A stretch of 64,000 nt of DNA. It comes from Lachnoanaerobaculum sp. ICM7 (GTDB taxonomy: Bacteria; Bacillota; Clostridia; Lachnospirales; Lachnospiraceae). The notes beneath the pieces were generated by a model. It saw only the letters and a list, made by a program, of their open reading frames with translations. It was not told the origin of the DNA and searched no databases. Below, one piece after another: positions 8,689 to 16,794 of this stretch (position 1 is the first letter of the stretch; each line of letters opens with the position of its first letter). The position numbers and the translations under genes were made by a program. The DNA is taken from positions 1 through 64,000 of the forward strand of contig NZ_ALJL01000022.1 in the NCBI RefSeq assembly GCF_000287675.1. Reading direction: 5' to 3'.

Positions 8689-9519
8689 TTGGAAATTTCA
8701 GTTTTGATGTCTGTTTATATAAAGGAAAGGCCGGAGTTCTTAGAAAGAGCATTGGAGAGTATATTCAACCAGACTCTAAAACCAAAAGAATTTGTATTGG
8801 TAAAAGATGGGACACTTACCAGAGAACTTGAAATGATACTGCATAAAGAAAGAAAAAAGTTCGAGGAAAATAATATAGCTTTTATCTGTGTACAGTTGGA
8901 AAATAATATGGGTTTGGGAATAGCACTACAAAAAGGGTTGGAAAAGTGTAGGAGTGATTATGTTGCAAGAATGGACAGTGATGATATAGCGGTAAGAGAT
9001 AGATTTGAAGTTCAAGCGGAATATATGCAAAAAAATACTGATGTATCAGTGGTAGGTGGATATATATCTGAGTTTATTGAGGAAGGTAAATCTTTAAGAA
9101 CAAAAACAATGCCTTTAAATCATGATGAACTTTATAAGTATGGAAAATACAGGAACCCTTTAAATCATATGACAGTTTTCTTTAAGAAGAAAGACGTGTT
9201 GGAAGTGGGCGGATATCAGCCGATGCCGGGTTTGGAAGACTATTATCTCTGGAGCAGAATGCTTGCCCAAAAATATAAAATCGCTAATATAGATAAAGTT
9301 TTGGTAAATGCCAGGCTTGGAAATTTTTCAAATAGAAGAGGTGGTTTGGGATATTTTCTTACATATTTCAGATTAAGAAAAATTCAAAATAAGCTTCATT
9401 ATACAAACATATCGGAATTTATAATAGGAATAATGTTTACTGCTTTAATCACTTTGGCACCCAATAATATAAGAGGTGGATTGTACAGAGTGCTTAGAAA
9501 GAAAAAATATAGTCTATAA
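8689..9519 (+). CDS. Family 2 glycosyltransferase
   Basis: The 276-residue GT-A enzyme begins SVLMSVYIKERPEFLERALESI, the usual nucleotide-sugar binding start of GT2. It has the DxD-type metal motif as ARMDSDDIA near residue 94 and an acceptor-side ED motif in GLEDYYLWSRM near residue 183. It transfers a sugar from a nucleotide donor to a surface glycan. The start is TTG with a GAAAGGGGG site 5 bases upstream; no better ATG exists before the catalytic fold. The C-terminal stretch near residue 240 is hydrophobic and may touch the membrane. It sits next to the CDP-dideoxyhexose genes, suggesting polysaccharide work. Confidence 0.88.
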   Translation: MEISVLMSVYIKERPEFLERALESIFNQTLKPKEFVLVKDGTLTRELEMILHKERKKFEENNIAFICVQLENNMGLGIALQKGLEKCRSDYVARMDSDDIAVRDRFEVQAEYMQKNTDVSVVGGYISEFIEEGKSLRTKTMPLNHDELYKYGKYRNPLNHMTVFFKKKDVLEVGGYQPMPGLEDYYLWSRMLAQKYKIANIDKVLVNARLGNFSNRRGGLGYFLTYFRLRKIQNKLHYTNISEFIIGIMFTALITLAPNNIRGGLYRVLRKKKYSL

Positions 9520-9553
9520 GACTATTAAGGATTTAATTTCAATATCTATAAAT

Positions 9554-9582
9554 TTGAAATATTTCATATGAAATGATAAAAT
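9554..9582 (+). promoter_or_regulatory. SigA promoter for rfbFGH with palindromic spacer
   Basis: TTGAAA (9554-9559) and TAAAAT (9577-9582) are 17 bases apart. The spacer holds a perfect 14-base palindrome, ATTTCATATGAAAT (9561-9574), which is a plausible repressor site. The start site would be near 9590, ahead of rfbF at 9620. Confidence 0.65.
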
Positions 9583-9619
9583 AGTCTGAAGCAAACAGAT
9601 TTCAGTAAAATGAGGGGTT

Positions 9620-10399
9620 ATGAAAGTTGTATTATTAGCAGGCGGACTCGGAACAAGAATTTCTGAGGAAAGCCATTTGAAACCAAAGCCAATGATTGAG
9701 ATTGGCAGTCAGCCGATTTTATGGCATATTATGAAGTATTATTCAACATTTGGAATTAATGAATTTGTTATTTTGGCAGGATATAAGCAGAATAAGATAA
9801 AAGAGTATTTTGCAAATTATTTTGTATACAATTCTGATGTTACATTTGATATGAAGCATAATAAGATGGAAGTACACAGAAGAAATGCGGAAGACTGGAA
9901 AGTCACAGTACTTGATACAGGTCTTAATACAATGACAGGTGGAAGAATTTTGAGAGCAAAAGAGCATTTAAAAGATGAGCCTTTTATGCTTACATATGGT
10001 GACGGAGTTGCAGATGTGGATATAGATGCACTACTTAAGTTTCATAAAGGTCATGGAAAGACAGCCACAATAACCACGGTAAGTCTTGCGCAGCAAAAGG
10101 GTGTACTGCAAAAAGATGAATCGGGTCTCATTACATCTTTCAGAGAAAAGAGCGAAGATGACTCTGCCATTATAAACGGCGGATTCATGGTATTGAATCC
10201 GAATATATTTGATTATATCACAGAGGGTGATGCTACGATATTTGAGCAAAAACCTATGCTAAATCTTGCCAAGGATGGCGAACTCATGGGATTTGAACAT
10301 GACGGCTTCTGGCAATGTATGGATACACAAAGAGAAAAGGAAAAGTTGGAAAGTCTGTGGGCAAGCGGAAAGGCTCCATGGATGAGGTGGACTGAATAA
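9620..10399 (+). CDS. rfbF: Glucose-1-phosphate cytidylyltransferase
   Basis: This 259-residue enzyme makes CDP-glucose from CTP and glucose-1-phosphate, the first committed step of CDP-3,6-dideoxyhexose formation. The N-terminus VVLLAGGLGTRISEESHLKPKPMIEIG is interrupted only by family-typical changes: GGxGTRI and the KPKPM lysine. The mid region has YGDGVADVD, binding metal and sugar phosphate, and the end has the FWQCMDTQREKE segment characteristic of RfbF. Length matches the family. A GAGGGG ribosome site precedes the ATG. It directly abuts rfbG, with one base between stop and start context, so the genes form one operon. Confidence 0.95.
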   Translation: MKVVLLAGGLGTRISEESHLKPKPMIEIGSQPILWHIMKYYSTFGINEFVILAGYKQNKIKEYFANYFVYNSDVTFDMKHNKMEVHRRNAEDWKVTVLDTGLNTMTGGRILRAKEHLKDEPFMLTYGDGVADVDIDALLKFHKGHGKTATITTVSLAQQKGVLQKDESGLITSFREKSEDDSAIINGGFMVLNPNIFDYITEGDATIFEQKPMLNLAKDGELMGFEHDGFWQCMDTQREKEKLESLWASGKAPWMRWTE

Positions 10400-11458
10400 A
10401 TGAATTTTGAAGAGTTAAAAAAGTTTTATGGCGGAAAGAGAGTACTTCTTACAGGTCACACAGGTTTTAAAGGTTCTTGGCTTTCTAAGATACTTATAAT
10501 GTGTGGTGCAAACCTTACCGGATATGCTCTTAACCCACCTACTGATACTAATATCTTTGATATTTTAGGTTTGGATACAGAGATGAATTCCGTTATCGGA
10601 GATATAAGAGACCTTGAACGTTTAAAGAGGGTATTTGATGAGGTAGAGCCGGAATATGTAATCCATATGGCGGCACAGCCTATAGTTAGAGATTCTTATG
10701 ATAGACCTGTTTATACATATGAAACCAATGTTATGGGTACTGTAAATATAATGGAATGTGTAAGACTCTCAAAAAGTGTAAAAAGTTTTTTGAATGTTAC
10801 AACAGATAAAGTATATGACAATAAAGAACAGGATAGAGGATATGTGGAAGATGATTTCCTTGACGGTTATGATCCGTATTCCAATTCAAAGTCCTGCTCG
10901 GAACTTGTTACACATAGCTATAAAAAGAGTTTTTTAAATGAATTACCTGTATCTACAGCCAGAGCCGGTAATGTAATAGGTGGTGGAGATTTTGCAAAAG
11001 ACAGGATCGTTCCTGACTGTGTTAGAGCGGCAATATCAAAGAATCCCGTTATAATAAGAAATCCGAATTCAATAAGACCTTTTCAGCATGTACTTGAGCC
11101 ACTCTTTATTTATCTTGATATAGTTATGAGACAGGCAGAGAACAGAGAAAAGTTTGAGGGATATTTTAATGTAGGTCCGGATGACAGTGACTGTGTAAAT
11201 GCAAAGACGCTTGTAGAAAGTTTTAAAAGAGCCTGGGGAGATGGGTTTGATTTCAAAATTCAATCAGACGGCGGTCCTCATGAGGCGGGATTTTTAAAGC
11301 TTAATTGTGACAAATTAAAAGCGGTATATGGATGGGAACCGGGGCTTGATGTTCATGGAGCCATTGATTTAAGTGTGGAATGGTATAAGGCATGGAACAA
11401 TGGAGAGGACATGAATACTGTCACTGAAAAGCAGATAAAATATTATTTGAATAAATAG
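10400..11458 (+). CDS. rfbG: CDP-glucose 4,6-dehydratase
   Basis: This 352-residue short-chain dehydrogenase/reductase converts CDP-glucose to CDP-4-keto-6-deoxyglucose. It has the NAD-binding motif TGHTGFKGSW at residues 18-27, a TTDK segment replacing the common serine region, and the catalytic YSNSK as DPYSNSKSCSE near residue 160. GNVIGGGDFAKDRIVPD is the signature seen in RfbG. The start follows the rfbF stop at once, and the short distance implies translational coupling. It feeds RfbH downstream. Confidence 0.95.
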   Translation: MNFEELKKFYGGKRVLLTGHTGFKGSWLSKILIMCGANLTGYALNPPTDTNIFDILGLDTEMNSVIGDIRDLERLKRVFDEVEPEYVIHMAAQPIVRDSYDRPVYTYETNVMGTVNIMECVRLSKSVKSFLNVTTDKVYDNKEQDRGYVEDDFLDGYDPYSNSKSCSELVTHSYKKSFLNELPVSTARAGNVIGGGDFAKDRIVPDCVRAAISKNPVIIRNPNSIRPFQHVLEPLFIYLDIVMRQAENREKFEGYFNVGPDDSDCVNAKTLVESFKRAWGDGFDFKIQSDGGPHEAGFLKLNCDKLKAVYGWEPGLDVHGAIDLSVEWYKAWNNGEDMNTVTEKQIKYYLNK

Positions 11459-11479
11459 TATATAGAATTTGGAGGAAAG

Positions 11480-12817
11480 ATGTTCGAAAATAAAACACAG
11501 GATGATGCTCGTAAAGAGATATTGGAGTTGGTAAAGGAGTACCACGACAAATTTCATAATATAAAAAAAGAGTTTAAAGAAGGAGATAGAATAACCTATG
11601 CTTCAAGAGTGTACGACTCTGAGGAGATGGTAAATCTGGTAGATGCTTCTTTGGAATTTTGGCTTACAGCCGGAAGATATTTTGATGAGTTTGAAAAAGA
11701 GTTTGGAAAGCAGTTCGGTACAAAATATGTATCACTTGTAAACTCGGGATCAAGTGCCAACTTGCTTGCATTTATGACTTTGACATCACCGCTTTTAGGT
11801 GAAAGACAGGTAAAAAGAGGTGATGAGGTCATTACTGTAGCATGTGGCTTCCCAACAACGGTTACACCTATTATACAATACGGTGCAGTACCTGTATTTG
11901 TAGATGTTACAATACCACAGTATAATATAGATGTTACTAAGCTTGAAGAAGCTTTGTCACCAAAGACAAAGGCCGTAATGGTGGCACATACTCTTGGAAA
12001 TCCTTTTGATCTTGAGGCTGTTGTGGCTTTTTGTAAAAAGCATAATCTTTGGCTTATTGAGGATAACTGCGATGCACTTGGAAGCACATATATTATAGAC
12101 GGTGAGAAGAAGTTTACAGGTACCATCGGAGATATAGGAACATCAAGTTTCTATCCTCCACATCATATGACTATGGGAGAGGGTGGAGCTGTATATACTT
12201 CTAATCCGGTTCTAAGTAAGATAATGAAATCCATAAGAGACTGGGGAAGAGATTGTGTATGCCATTCAGGACAAGACAATATGTGTGGACACAGATTTGA
12301 CCGTCAGTACGGTGAATTGCCTTTAGGTTACGATCATAAGTATGTTTATTCACATTTTGGATACAATTTAAAGCCTACAGATCTTCAGGCGGCAGTTGGA
12401 GTGGCGCAGTTAAAGAAATTCCCAAGCTTTGCACAAAGAAGAAGAGAAAATTATAAGAGATTATATGAGGCACTAAAGCCGGTAGAAGATAAGATTATAC
12501 TTCCGGTTCCTGTAAAGAACGGAGATCCAAGCTGGTTCGGATTCCTTATTACTTGTAGGGAAGGTGTTGACAGAGCGAAACTTGTAAATAAGCTTGAGTC
12601 AAACGGCATCCAGACAAGAATGCTCTTTGCGGGAAACCTCACAAAGCATCCATGTTTCGATCAGATGAGAGAGGCTAAAGAAGGATACAGGATTGTCGGA
12701 GAACTTACAAATACAGATCGTATTATGAATGATACATTCTGGGTTGGTGTATATCCCGGAATGACAGATGAAAAAATTGATTTTATGGCAAAGATGATTA
12801 TAGAAGGTGTAAAATAA
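11480..12817 (+). CDS. rfbH: CDP-6-deoxy-xylo-4-hexulose-3-dehydrase (E1)
   Basis: The 445-residue PMP-dependent iron-sulfur enzyme removes the C3 hydroxyl from CDP-4-keto-6-deoxyglucose. The aminotransferase-fold lysine is replaced by histidine in the SFYPPHHMTMGEGG segment, which marks dehydrases rather than aminotransferases. Cysteines C197, C259, C261 and C269 (CVC-x7-C) fit the family's [2Fe-2S] ligands. SGSSANLL near residue 90 binds the cofactor phosphate. The start has a GGAGGAAAG site. The reductase partner E3 (RfbI/DdhD) that supplies electrons is not encoded in this window. An intrinsic terminator follows, closing the rfb operon. Confidence 0.95.
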   Translation: MFENKTQDDARKEILELVKEYHDKFHNIKKEFKEGDRITYASRVYDSEEMVNLVDASLEFWLTAGRYFDEFEKEFGKQFGTKYVSLVNSGSSANLLAFMTLTSPLLGERQVKRGDEVITVACGFPTTVTPIIQYGAVPVFVDVTIPQYNIDVTKLEEALSPKTKAVMVAHTLGNPFDLEAVVAFCKKHNLWLIEDNCDALGSTYIIDGEKKFTGTIGDIGTSSFYPPHHMTMGEGGAVYTSNPVLSKIMKSIRDWGRDCVCHSGQDNMCGHRFDRQYGELPLGYDHKYVYSHFGYNLKPTDLQAAVGVAQLKKFPSFAQRRRENYKRLYEALKPVEDKIILPVPVKNGDPSWFGFLITCREGVDRAKLVNKLESNGIQTRMLFAGNLTKHPCFDQMREAKEGYRIVGELTNTDRIMNDTFWVGVYPGMTDEKIDFMAKMIIEGVK

Positions 12818-12823
12818 AAATCG

Positions 12824-12865
12824 GCTGAAATATCATAAGTTTTACATGGTATTTCAGCTTTTTTG
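12824..12865 (+). terminator. Intrinsic terminator of rfbFGH
   Basis: GCTGAAATATC (12824-12834) pairs with GGTATTTCAGC (12848-12858) with one wobble. A T7 run follows. Confidence 0.85.
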
Positions 12866-12899
12866 TTTAAGTGAAAGCTTATCAACACCACTCCCATAT

Positions 12900-12928
12900 T
12901 TGCTATGCAACCTTAGATATGATATAAT
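12900..12928 (+). promoter_or_regulatory. SigA promoter for the cdaA-containing operon
   Basis: TTGCTA (12900-12905) and a perfect TATAAT (12923-12928) are 17 bases apart. A TGA just before the -10 gives an extended -10 form. It lies 40 bases before the first gene of the long run ending at the MATE gene. Confidence 0.75.
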
Positions 12929-12967
12929 AATGAAAATGTCGCAGAAAGTTTTGTGTTGGGAGAAAGT

Positions 12968-13375
12968 ATGCTAAACGAAGAGAAAATAAAGCAGATGACG
13001 GAATTAGCATTATTAAAAAAGAGGAAGGGCGAGCAGATGTTTGAGATAGATAATTATTTCAAAGAGGATTATGTGGGTAAACAAATGCTTAAGTCCTTTT
13101 TTGTTTATACCTTTTGCTTTCTTCTTATAATTGTTTTGGCCGTTCTTTACAATTTGGAAGAGTTGATGTCCGGTATAACTACAGTCGGAGTGTTTTCGGT
13201 AGTTTACATTGTTATATATATTTTGGGATTGATTGCATTTGAGCTTATTACATATAGATTTTTTTCAAAAAAGTACGATGAGGCACAGAGGAGCCTTAAA
13301 GTCTACAATGACAGATTGAACTATTTTGAAAAAAAGTTTGAAAACAAAGATAAGACACAAAATATCGGAGGTTAG
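12968..13375 (+). CDS. Small membrane protein of unknown function
   Basis: From ATG 12968 the protein has 135 residues. A charged amphipathic N-terminus (about 40 residues, rich in Lys/Glu) is followed by two membrane segments near residues 42-60 and 72-95. A charged helical tail, likely coiled coil (SKKYDEAQRSLKVYNDRLNYFEKKFE), closes it. I chose this ATG because GGGAG at 12958-12962 is correctly spaced; the GTG at 12953 lies upstream of that site. I do not recognise the family. It begins the operon leading to cdaA and its stop nearly touches the next gene, so it may work with that membrane protein or CdaA. Confidence 0.75.
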   Translation: MLNEEKIKQMTELALLKKRKGEQMFEIDNYFKEDYVGKQMLKSFFVYTFCFLLIIVLAVLYNLEELMSGITTVGVFSVVYIVIYILGLIAFELITYRFFSKKYDEAQRSLKVYNDRLNYFEKKFENKDKTQNIGG

Positions 13376-13376
13376 A

Positions 13377-14342
13377 ATGCTACAGCTATATGTATTTAGA
13401 AACAGCCTGAAAGGTTTCTATGCAAAATATCATTCCATAATAGATAAGGGAATTAAATATATAATATTATTTACAGCTATGATGCTTATAAGTATAAATT
13501 TGGGTTATCAGAATAAAGTCTCTGTGATTCAGGTTCCTATTGTATTGTCTGTGATAGGTGCTTTTCTGCCTTATATGGCGGGCGTATTAATAGTTGCGGT
13601 TTTTTTAATGGTAAATCTGTTTACGGCATCCTTTGAGCTGGCATTACTGGTAGGTATTATACTGATACTTACATTATTTTTGTACTATGGATTCGGTAAG
13701 AGAGACAGTGTTCTTTTGATTCTTGTACCGATACTCTTTGCCGTAAAGATACCGTATGTTATACCTCTTGTGGTGGGACTTATGGGAAGCGCGGTAAGCA
13801 TTGTTCCTATTACAGCCGGAATACTTATATACTTTACATGTATGTTTGCGAGGCAGAATATAGGTGTTTTGACAAATACACAGTCTGTAGATATTACACA
13901 AAGATATTCACAGGCAATAAACGGTATATTTTCAAATAAAACAATGCTTTTATTTATAATAGTATTTGCACTTACTACCTTTATAGTGTATATGGTGCAT
14001 AAGCAGAATATGGATTATGCATGGCAGATAGCAATTGCTGCCGGTGCTATTACAATTTTGGTCGGTATATTTGCCGGAGATTTTATTTTCGGTATATCCA
14101 CTCCTCTTTTGGACTTTATAATAGGACTTGCAATATCTGTGATTATTGCATATGTGTATAATTTCTTTGTTTTCTCGGTGGATTACAGCAGGTCCGAATA
14201 TGCTCAGTTTGAGGATGATGATTATTATTATTTTGTAAAGGCTGTTCCTAAGATTACGATTACAGCTGCAGATAAGAAGGTACAATCGTTTAGTACAAAG
14301 GGAAAGAAAAAGAATAACAAAAATAATGGGGGTAGTGAATGA
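13377..14342 (+). CDS. Polytopic membrane protein encoded before cdaA, unknown function
   Basis: The 321-residue protein has roughly eight to ten hydrophobic segments between residues 20 and 270. It ends in a soluble tail with an acidic EDDDYYYF cluster and a Lys/Asn-rich terminus. ATG 13377 is supported by CGGAGG 6 bases upstream; earlier in-frame starts lie within the previous gene. It overlaps cdaA as ATGA, so translation is coupled. I do not assign a family. Its position suggests a membrane partner of c-di-AMP synthesis or of an osmotic/cell-wall process, which is inference. Confidence 0.78.
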   Translation: MLQLYVFRNSLKGFYAKYHSIIDKGIKYIILFTAMMLISINLGYQNKVSVIQVPIVLSVIGAFLPYMAGVLIVAVFLMVNLFTASFELALLVGIILILTLFLYYGFGKRDSVLLILVPILFAVKIPYVIPLVVGLMGSAVSIVPITAGILIYFTCMFARQNIGVLTNTQSVDITQRYSQAINGIFSNKTMLLFIIVFALTTFIVYMVHKQNMDYAWQIAIAAGAITILVGIFAGDFIFGISTPLLDFIIGLAISVIIAYVYNFFVFSVDYSRSEYAQFEDDDYYYFVKAVPKITITAADKKVQSFSTKGKKKNNKNNGGSE

Positions 14343-15211
14343 ACATAATCACGAGGCTGATGCGTGATGGGCTTTCATATTTTCCACATATAGATGTATT
14401 CAATATAATTGAAATTCTGATTATTGCATATATTGTATATGAAATAATGACATGGATTACAAAGACCAGGGCATGGACATTGTTAAAGGGTTTGCTTATT
14501 ATATTGGGATTTACAATTATTGCATATATACTGCACTTTGATGTTATATTGTGGATTCTGGGAAGGATTGCAACCATTGCGGTAACTGCGCTTATTATAA
14601 TATTTGCGCCTGAGCTCAGAAAGGCTCTTGAGCAGTTGGGAAATAAAAATTTAATGAAGATTTTTGCTTTTGACAATAAAGCAATTACAGATGATGTAGG
14701 TGAGAGTACGATAGAAGAGCTTGTTAATGCGGCTTTTACAATGTCAAAACCGAAAACAGGAGCTTTGATTGTTATAGAGAGAAAAGAGAGTCTTGTAAAT
14801 ATAGAAAAGACCGGAATTTTGATAAACGGTATTGTATCAAGTCAATTGCTTATAAATATATTTGAACATAATACACCTCTTCATGACGGTGCGGTGCTTA
14901 TAAGGGGCAATACAATTGTGTCGGCAACCTGTTATCTGCCTCTATCGGAGAATATGAGAATCAGTAAGGATCTTGGAACCAGACATAGAGCGGCTATAGG
15001 CATAAGTGAAGTTTCGGATTCCATTACCATAGTAGTATCTGAGGAGACAGGCAGGGTTTCAGTGGCACTTGGTGGAAATTTGATAAAGGTAAATGACAGT
15101 GAGGAACTGAGAAAGGAGCTCTCCGTTTTACTTGAAGATACAGCGGAGGAGAAGAAGAGCTCTTTATGGTCAAAGTTGTTGAAAGGAAGAGGTAATGAAA
15201 AAGACAAATAA
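14339..15211 (+). CDS. cdaA: Diadenylate cyclase CdaA (DacA)
   Basis: The 290-residue enzyme condenses two ATP into cyclic di-AMP, a messenger for potassium, osmolyte and cell-wall control. Three N-terminal membrane helices lie at about residues 22-40, 48-66 and 70-90. The DisA_N cyclase domain follows, with the catalytic DGA at 183-185 in LHDGAVLIRG and the RHR of GTRHRAAIG at 215-217. Both motifs are intact, so the enzyme should be active. It overlaps cdaR by 17 bases. In many Firmicutes cdaA-cdaR is followed by glmM; here ptsH and ptsI follow instead. Confidence 0.96.
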   Translation: MNIITRLMRDGLSYFPHIDVFNIIEILIIAYIVYEIMTWITKTRAWTLLKGLLIILGFTIIAYILHFDVILWILGRIATIAVTALIIIFAPELRKALEQLGNKNLMKIFAFDNKAITDDVGESTIEELVNAAFTMSKPKTGALIVIERKESLVNIEKTGILINGIVSSQLLINIFEHNTPLHDGAVLIRGNTIVSATCYLPLSENMRISKDLGTRHRAAIGISEVSDSITIVVSEETGRVSVALGGNLIKVNDSEELRKELSVLLEDTAEEKKSSLWSKLLKGRGNEKDK

Positions 15212-16496
15212 TCTTGTTTTGAAAATCAGCTCTTTGGCTATAGCATTTTTTGTATGGATAGTTGTAATCAATATTTCAAATCCTGTTGTTACAAGATCTC
15301 AAACGGTTAATCTTGAGGTTTTAAATGCCGATGTTATTACCGATGCAGGTAAGACTTATTCTTTAATGGGAGCAAATACGGTAACTGTAAGTTATGAGGT
15401 ACGTTCAAGAGATGAGAGCAGGATATCGGCGTCAGATTTTAAGGCTTCAATAGATCTTGGAGATATGTATGACATAACAGGTGCGGTACCGATATCGGTT
15501 GAAGTGTTAAATAATAAAAACCTGATTTCAGGTGCGGTTACTTCAAAGCCGAGCATTGTCAGAATAAGTATTGAGGATTTGCAAAGAAAAGAATTTACTA
15601 TGACTACTAAGATTACCGGTACTCCGTCAGACGGTTATTCTGTGGGTGAGGTAAAGCTTGATAAGAACACTGTAACAGTCACAGGTCCGGTATCCGTTAT
15701 CGGACAGATCAGTAAAGTCGGTGTAGAAATCGATGTTGACGGAATGGACGGTAATGTAACCGGAAAAGCTGAACTGAAGTATTTTGATGCCAACGGAAAT
15801 GCTTTTATAATATCCGACAGTAGAGTAACTAAGAGTTTTGATACGGTAAATTACAGTATTGTAATGTTAAACGGAAGAACTTTGGCACTAAACTTTGAAG
15901 TAGGTGGAGAAGCGGCCGAGGGTTATATATTTTCAGGTGCAGAGAGCAGTACAAAATCTATACAGGTACGTGGACAACCTGAAGTACTTGAAGGACTTGA
16001 TGCTGTCACAATACCTGCAACGGCGCTCAGTGTTGAGGGAGCGACAAGTGATGTGATTGTAGATGTCGATGTGAAAAATTTTCTTCCGGAAAATGTGTCG
16101 GCAGTGGGTGATACAAATATTAAGGTGACATTGAAAGTGGAGGCCCTTGATAAGAAGTCTGTGACTTTGACAATAGGAGATTTGGAGATAAAGGGATCAA
16201 GAACCGGAGTTTCAACAAATATTATACCTGAGAGGATAACTGTTGTAGTTTCAGGTCTTAGCGCAAATCTTGAAACTGTATCAAATTCAGATATTAAGGC
16301 TACTCTTGATGTAAGTAAGATGTCGGCAGGAGCCAATAACGGAACTCTTACATTTGAATTGCCTACAGGTCTGAGTGTGGATTCATATACTCCTTTTGAG
16401 GTTATGATAGGAAGTCCGGCAAACGAAAGAAATGAAACGACAACTACAGTAGAGCAGAGCAGCAGTGAAGAGAACAGTTCTGCTGCTGAAAACTAA
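15195..16496 (+). CDS. cdaR: CdaR, YbbR-domain regulator of CdaA
   Basis: The 433-residue protein has one N-terminal membrane helix (residues 7-27, SSLAIAFFVWIVVINI). It is followed by about four YbbR-type repeats outside the membrane; each has a TVTGP/V-x-ISGL-like strand (for example NTVTVTGPVSVIGQI near 155 and ITVVVSGLSANLE near 348). A Ser/Thr/Glu-rich tail ends it. CdaR proteins bind CdaA and tune c-di-AMP output in response to the envelope. The gene overlaps cdaA, and the ATG has an AGAGG site in the cdaA 3' end. Confidence 0.92.
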   Translation: MKKTNNLVLKISSLAIAFFVWIVVINISNPVVTRSQTVNLEVLNADVITDAGKTYSLMGANTVTVSYEVRSRDESRISASDFKASIDLGDMYDITGAVPISVEVLNNKNLISGAVTSKPSIVRISIEDLQRKEFTMTTKITGTPSDGYSVGEVKLDKNTVTVTGPVSVIGQISKVGVEIDVDGMDGNVTGKAELKYFDANGNAFIISDSRVTKSFDTVNYSIVMLNGRTLALNFEVGGEAAEGYIFSGAESSTKSIQVRGQPEVLEGLDAVTIPATALSVEGATSDVIVDVDVKNFLPENVSAVGDTNIKVTLKVEALDKKSVTLTIGDLEIKGSRTGVSTNIIPERITVVVSGLSANLETVSNSDIKATLDVSKMSAGANNGTLTFELPTGLSVDSYTPFEVMIGSPANERNETTTTVEQSSSEENSSAAEN

Positions 16497-16511
16497 GGGA
16501 GGTTTTTTAGG

Positions 16512-16781
16512 ATGGTTTCAGAAGAACTTAAGGTGATAAACCCAAGTGGCTTGCATTTAAGGCCGGCAGGTAATTTATGCAAAGAAGCATTGAAATATGA
16601 TTCTAAAATAAACATTATATTTAAGGATGCTACAGCAAATGCCAAGAGTGTTCTGAGTGTGCTTGCGGCATGTGTAAAATGTGGTGATGCCATTAAGATA
16701 ACATGTGACGGCAGGGATGAGAAAGAGGCTTTGGAAGCTTTAAAGAATTTGATAAATTCAGGTTTTGGTGAGTTAAAGTAA
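16512..16781 (+). CDS. ptsH: HPr phosphocarrier protein
   Basis: The 89-residue protein carries phosphate from enzyme I to the sugar-specific PTS enzymes. The active-site motif GLHLRPAG puts His at residue 15. Ser46 in NAKSVLSVL is the site for HPr kinase in Gram-positive catabolite control. Both sites are present, so transport and regulation should be possible. GGGAGG precedes the ATG, which lies 15 bases after cdaR. The spacing puts it in the c-di-AMP operon. A second HPr-like protein without His15 is encoded at 43517-43750. Confidence 0.95.
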   Translation: MVSEELKVINPSGLHLRPAGNLCKEALKYDSKINIIFKDATANAKSVLSVLAACVKCGDAIKITCDGRDEKEALEALKNLINSGFGELK

Positions 16782-16794
16782 GTAGAGGTTTATA

